From Crocinitomicaceae bacterium (GTDB taxonomy: Bacteria > Bacteroidota > Bacteroidia > Flavobacteriales_D > Crocinitomicaceae), in the NCBI GenBank assembly GCA_025210175.1, contig JAOASF010000171.1, positions 1 through 46,072 on the forward strand: DNA of 46,072 bases, in the 5' to 3' direction. Shown here piece after piece: positions 44,563 to 46,072 of this stretch; positions within the stretch are counted from its first letter, which is position 1; each line of letters begins with the position of its first letter. The position numbers and the translations under genes were made by a program. The notes under the pieces are model-generated. The model searched no databases. It was not told the origin of the DNA and saw only the letters and a program-made list of their open reading frames with translations.

Positions 44563-44596
44563 AAAATCCCTCGGTCAATTTGATCGGGGGATTTTT
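44563..44596 (+). terminator. intrinsic terminator of hppA
   Basis: AAAATCCCTCG (44563-44573) pairs with CGGGGGATTTT (44585-44595), one G-U, followed by T. Confidence 0.88.
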
Positions 44597-44673
44597 GTTT
44601 TCCCATGGGACAAATAGCCACTTTATCAATGTGTTATTTCTTTTCAAGCTGTTTCACAATTGAAAATAGGCCG

Positions 44674-44681
44674 TATATTTG
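44674..44681 (+). promoter_or_regulatory. -7 box of the histidine operon
   Basis: TATATTTG matches TAnnTTTG. It lies 14 bases before the leader-peptide ATG at 44696. The -33 box is weak (TTTC at 44652-44655). Confidence 0.55.
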
Positions 44682-44695
44682 CCCAAAAAAAGGAA

Positions 44696-44749
44696 ATGAT
44701 TTTATTCAATCTACATCATCGTCATCATTACAAATGCCCTCAGGCGTAA
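44696..44749 (+). CDS. hisL: histidine operon leader peptide
   Basis: A 17-codon frame reads MILFNLHHRHHYKCPQA and stops at TAA 44747-44749. Four of five consecutive codons are His (44714-44728), as needed for sensing charged histidine tRNA by ribosome stalling. It lies between the promoter box and a terminator, directly upstream of hisG, with AAAAAAAGGAA just before the ATG. It has no function beyond regulation. Confidence 0.85.
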   Translation: MILFNLHHRHHYKCPQA

Positions 44750-44819
44750 TGGTGTTTCTATGTAGATAAGTAAAAGAAAATAACATTAAACCGTCTGAGT
44801 AAAATCAGGCGGTTTTTTT
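44739..44819 (+). promoter_or_regulatory. histidine operon attenuator (antiterminator and terminator)
   Basis: Terminator: AAACCGTCTGA (44788-44798) pairs with TCAGGCGGTTT (44805-44815), one G-U, followed by seven T. Antiterminator: CTCAGGCG (44739-44746), inside the leader peptide's last codons, pairs with CGTCTGAG (44792-44799), one G-U. A ribosome stalled on the His codons would leave 44739-44746 free and prevent the terminator. A ribosome reaching the stop codon would cover it and allow termination. All parts of classical attenuation are present. Confidence 0.85.
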
Positions 44820-44855
44820 ATTCCCACGATTTTGCTCAGACCCATTTCAAAAAGA

Positions 44856-45713
44856 ATGAGCACAATTAGATTAGCACTGCAAAAGAAAGGTCGACTTAGT
44901 GAAAAGTCGCTCGAATTACTGAAATCGTGTGGTATAAAAATCTCGAACGGAGATCGTACCCTCAAAACCCAATCTTCCAATTTCCCAATTGAGATCCTCT
45001 TTTTGAGAGATGATGACATTCCCCAATATGTCGAACAAGGTATTGCTGATTTGGGAATTCTAGGTCAAAACGAGGTTTGGGAAAAGAACAAGAAGGTAGA
45101 GGAAATTCTAGCATTGGGATTTGCGGGCTGTAGAATGTCGATTGCCGTACCTAAAGAACTAGACTACCCAGGTCTGTCGTATTTCAATAACAAACGCATC
45201 GCAACTTCCTACCCAGGGATTTTGGCCAAGTACTTAACCGACAATGGAATCAATGCTGAATTGGAAGAAATTGGAGGAAGTGTTGAAATCGCAACTGGGA
45301 TTGGTTTGGCAGATGGAATCTTCGATATTGTTTCCACGGGTTCAACCTTACTCATGAATGGTCTCAAAGAGGTCGAAACGGTAGTGAAAAGCGAAGCAGT
45401 TTTGATCTCCAATCCGAATCTTTCGTCTGACAAAACTGCCTTATTATAAAAACTCGTTTTTAGAATACGAGCGGTATTAGCGGCAAAGGAAAACAAATAT
45501 TTCTTGCTGAATGCTCCCAATGACAAAGTAGTAGCGATTTCTTCTGTATTACCCGGTATGAAAAGCCCAACGATTCTACCCTTGCAAGATTCTGGTTGGT
45601 CAAGTATTCACTCAGTCGTGGAAGAGGATCAGTTTTGGGAAAGAATTGACCAAATCAAAGCATTGGGTGCTCAAGGAATTCTTGTTGTTCCAATTGAAAA
45701 AATGATCCTATGA
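44856..45713 (+). pseudogene. hisG: hisG, ATP phosphoribosyltransferase, interrupted by one in-frame TAA
   Basis: The first enzyme of histidine synthesis joins ATP and PRPP. From ATG 44856 (MSTIRLALQKKGRLSEK) the frame codes for a complete catalytic part, including GSVEIATGIGLADGIFDIVSTGSTLLMNGL at the PRPP site. It then meets TAA at 45447-45449 (codon 198). The same frame continues without shift into KLVFRIRAVLAAKENKYFLLNAPN ... GAQGILVVPIEKMIL, the C-terminal regulatory domain of long-form HisG, and stops at 45711-45713. Read through, the length is 285 codons, normal for the long form. The stop replaces one codon (family usually Asp/Glu in ALLxKLxFRI). The 197-residue piece might still act like a short-form HisG. 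Otherwise the gene is inactive or the TAA is a sequencing error. Confidence 0.85.
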
Positions 45714-46072
45714 AACTGATAAAGTATCCAGCGAAGAAAGACTGGAAAGAGTTAACAAAAAGGCCCGCTTCAGATTTGAGTCAGTTGCAAGCTGTGGTCG
45801 ATGAGATCTTCCAAGAAGTGCAAAACAATGGAGACCAAGCATTGATTGCTTTGACCAAGAAGTTTGACAAATGTGCTTTGGAACAAGTGGTCGTTCCAGT
45901 CGAAAAAGTGTCATCTCGCATCAACAAAGACTTGCAAAATGCGATTGATATCGCTTATCGAAATATCAAGACTTTCCACAGAACGCAGATTCAAGAAAAA
46001 GAGCCTAAAGAAACGACGGCTGGTGTGGTTTGCTGGAGAGAGGCAAGACCAATCGAGAGTGTTGGCATGTAT
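45710..46072 (+). CDS. hisD: histidinol dehydrogenase, N-terminal part (cut by window end)
   Basis: From ATG 45710 (overlapping the hisG stop as ATGA) 121 codons are open to the window edge. The product reads MKLIKYPAKKDWKELTKRP, then AVVDEIFQEVQNNGDQALIALTKKFDK, RNIKTFHRTQIQEKEP, GVVCWREARPIESVGMY. These match the start of HisD, which oxidises histidinol to histidine; the usual next residues (IPGG) lie beyond the edge. Gene order hisG-hisD and the 4-base overlap fit a histidine operon under the attenuator upstream. Confidence 0.93.
   Translation, partial: MKLIKYPAKKDWKELTKRPASDLSQLQAVVDEIFQEVQNNGDQALIALTKKFDKCALEQVVVPVEKVSSRINKDLQNAIDIAYRNIKTFHRTQIQEKEPKETTAGVVCWREARPIESVGMY

Noticed and set aside
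45504-45713. Separate small gene of 69 residues after hisG
   Set aside because: It begins with TTG, is in the same frame as hisG, and its sequence is the C-terminal domain of long-form HisG, so it is the part after the nonsense codon.
1-46072. CRISPR arrays, tRNA or rRNA genes, insertion sequences with transposase
   Set aside because: No regularly spaced long repeats, cloverleaf-like sequence, rRNA sequence or transposase domain was seen in reading both strands. The only repeat arrays are the heptamers at 29847 and 30251.

Overview
The window reads as chromosomal DNA of a Bacteroidetes bacterium, most likely order Flavobacteriales (possibly near Crocinitomicaceae; the family is a guess). The reasons are type IX secretion (T9SS) C-terminal sorting domains, many lipoproteins and outer-membrane barrels, TAnnTTTG -7 promoter boxes, few Shine-Dalgarno sites, an F-ATPase cluster without atpD/atpC, and Bacteroidetes families such as Omp28 and a DUF6029-like barrel. 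No rRNA, tRNA, CRISPR array or classical transposase was seen.

Layout. 1-3.0 kb: short-chain-dehydrogenase-like protein, NAPE-PLD-like metallohydrolase and a secreted beta-helix protein preceded by a large hairpin. 3.0-9.0 kb (minus): thiol peroxidase, MFS transporter and the 2-oxoglutarate dehydrogenase pair sucA-sucB. 9.1-11.1 kb (minus): PLP histidine decarboxylase and a PAP2 phosphatase. 11.4-13.7 kb (plus): three tandem SSB-like OB-fold genes and a DEAD-box helicase. 13.7-18.6 kb (minus): a cysQ / small lipoprotein / two-barrel operon joined by 4-base overlaps, and a T9SS cargo protein. 18.9-22.0 kb (plus): TlpA thioredoxin, outer-membrane barrel and Omp28 lipoprotein. 22.2-25.6 kb: a small unknown protein, a biotin carrier and an M1 aminopeptidase.

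25.7-31.2 kb: ATP synthase genes atpB-E-F-H-A-G. A perfect 14-bp terminator-like hairpin lies between atpE and atpF. A 432-base cassette coding for a four-helix-bundle (23S rRNA intervening-sequence family) protein sits exactly between atpA and atpG, bounded by opposed arrays of 7-base repeats. 31.2-33.0 kb: AT-rich unknown lipoprotein and three small membrane or short proteins. 33.1-38.1 kb: an antiquitin-type aldehyde dehydrogenase and a saccharopine dehydrogenase, consistent with lysine breakdown, around a cation/proton antiporter and a lipoprotein. 38.3 kb: remnant of a PAS-domain gene. 38.5-44.5 kb: outer-membrane protein, M43 metalloprotease with PKD and T9SS domains, thioredoxin, and a membrane pyrophosphatase with an unusual Cys-rich tail. 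44.6-46.1 kb: start of a histidine operon with a readable attenuator (leader peptide containing HHRHH), hisG broken by one in-frame TAA, and the start of hisD.

Strongest leads: the heptamer-flanked four-helix-bundle cassette inside the ATP synthase operon, the histidine attenuator, the hisG nonsense codon, the atpE-atpF hairpin and the Cys-rich pyrophosphatase tail.
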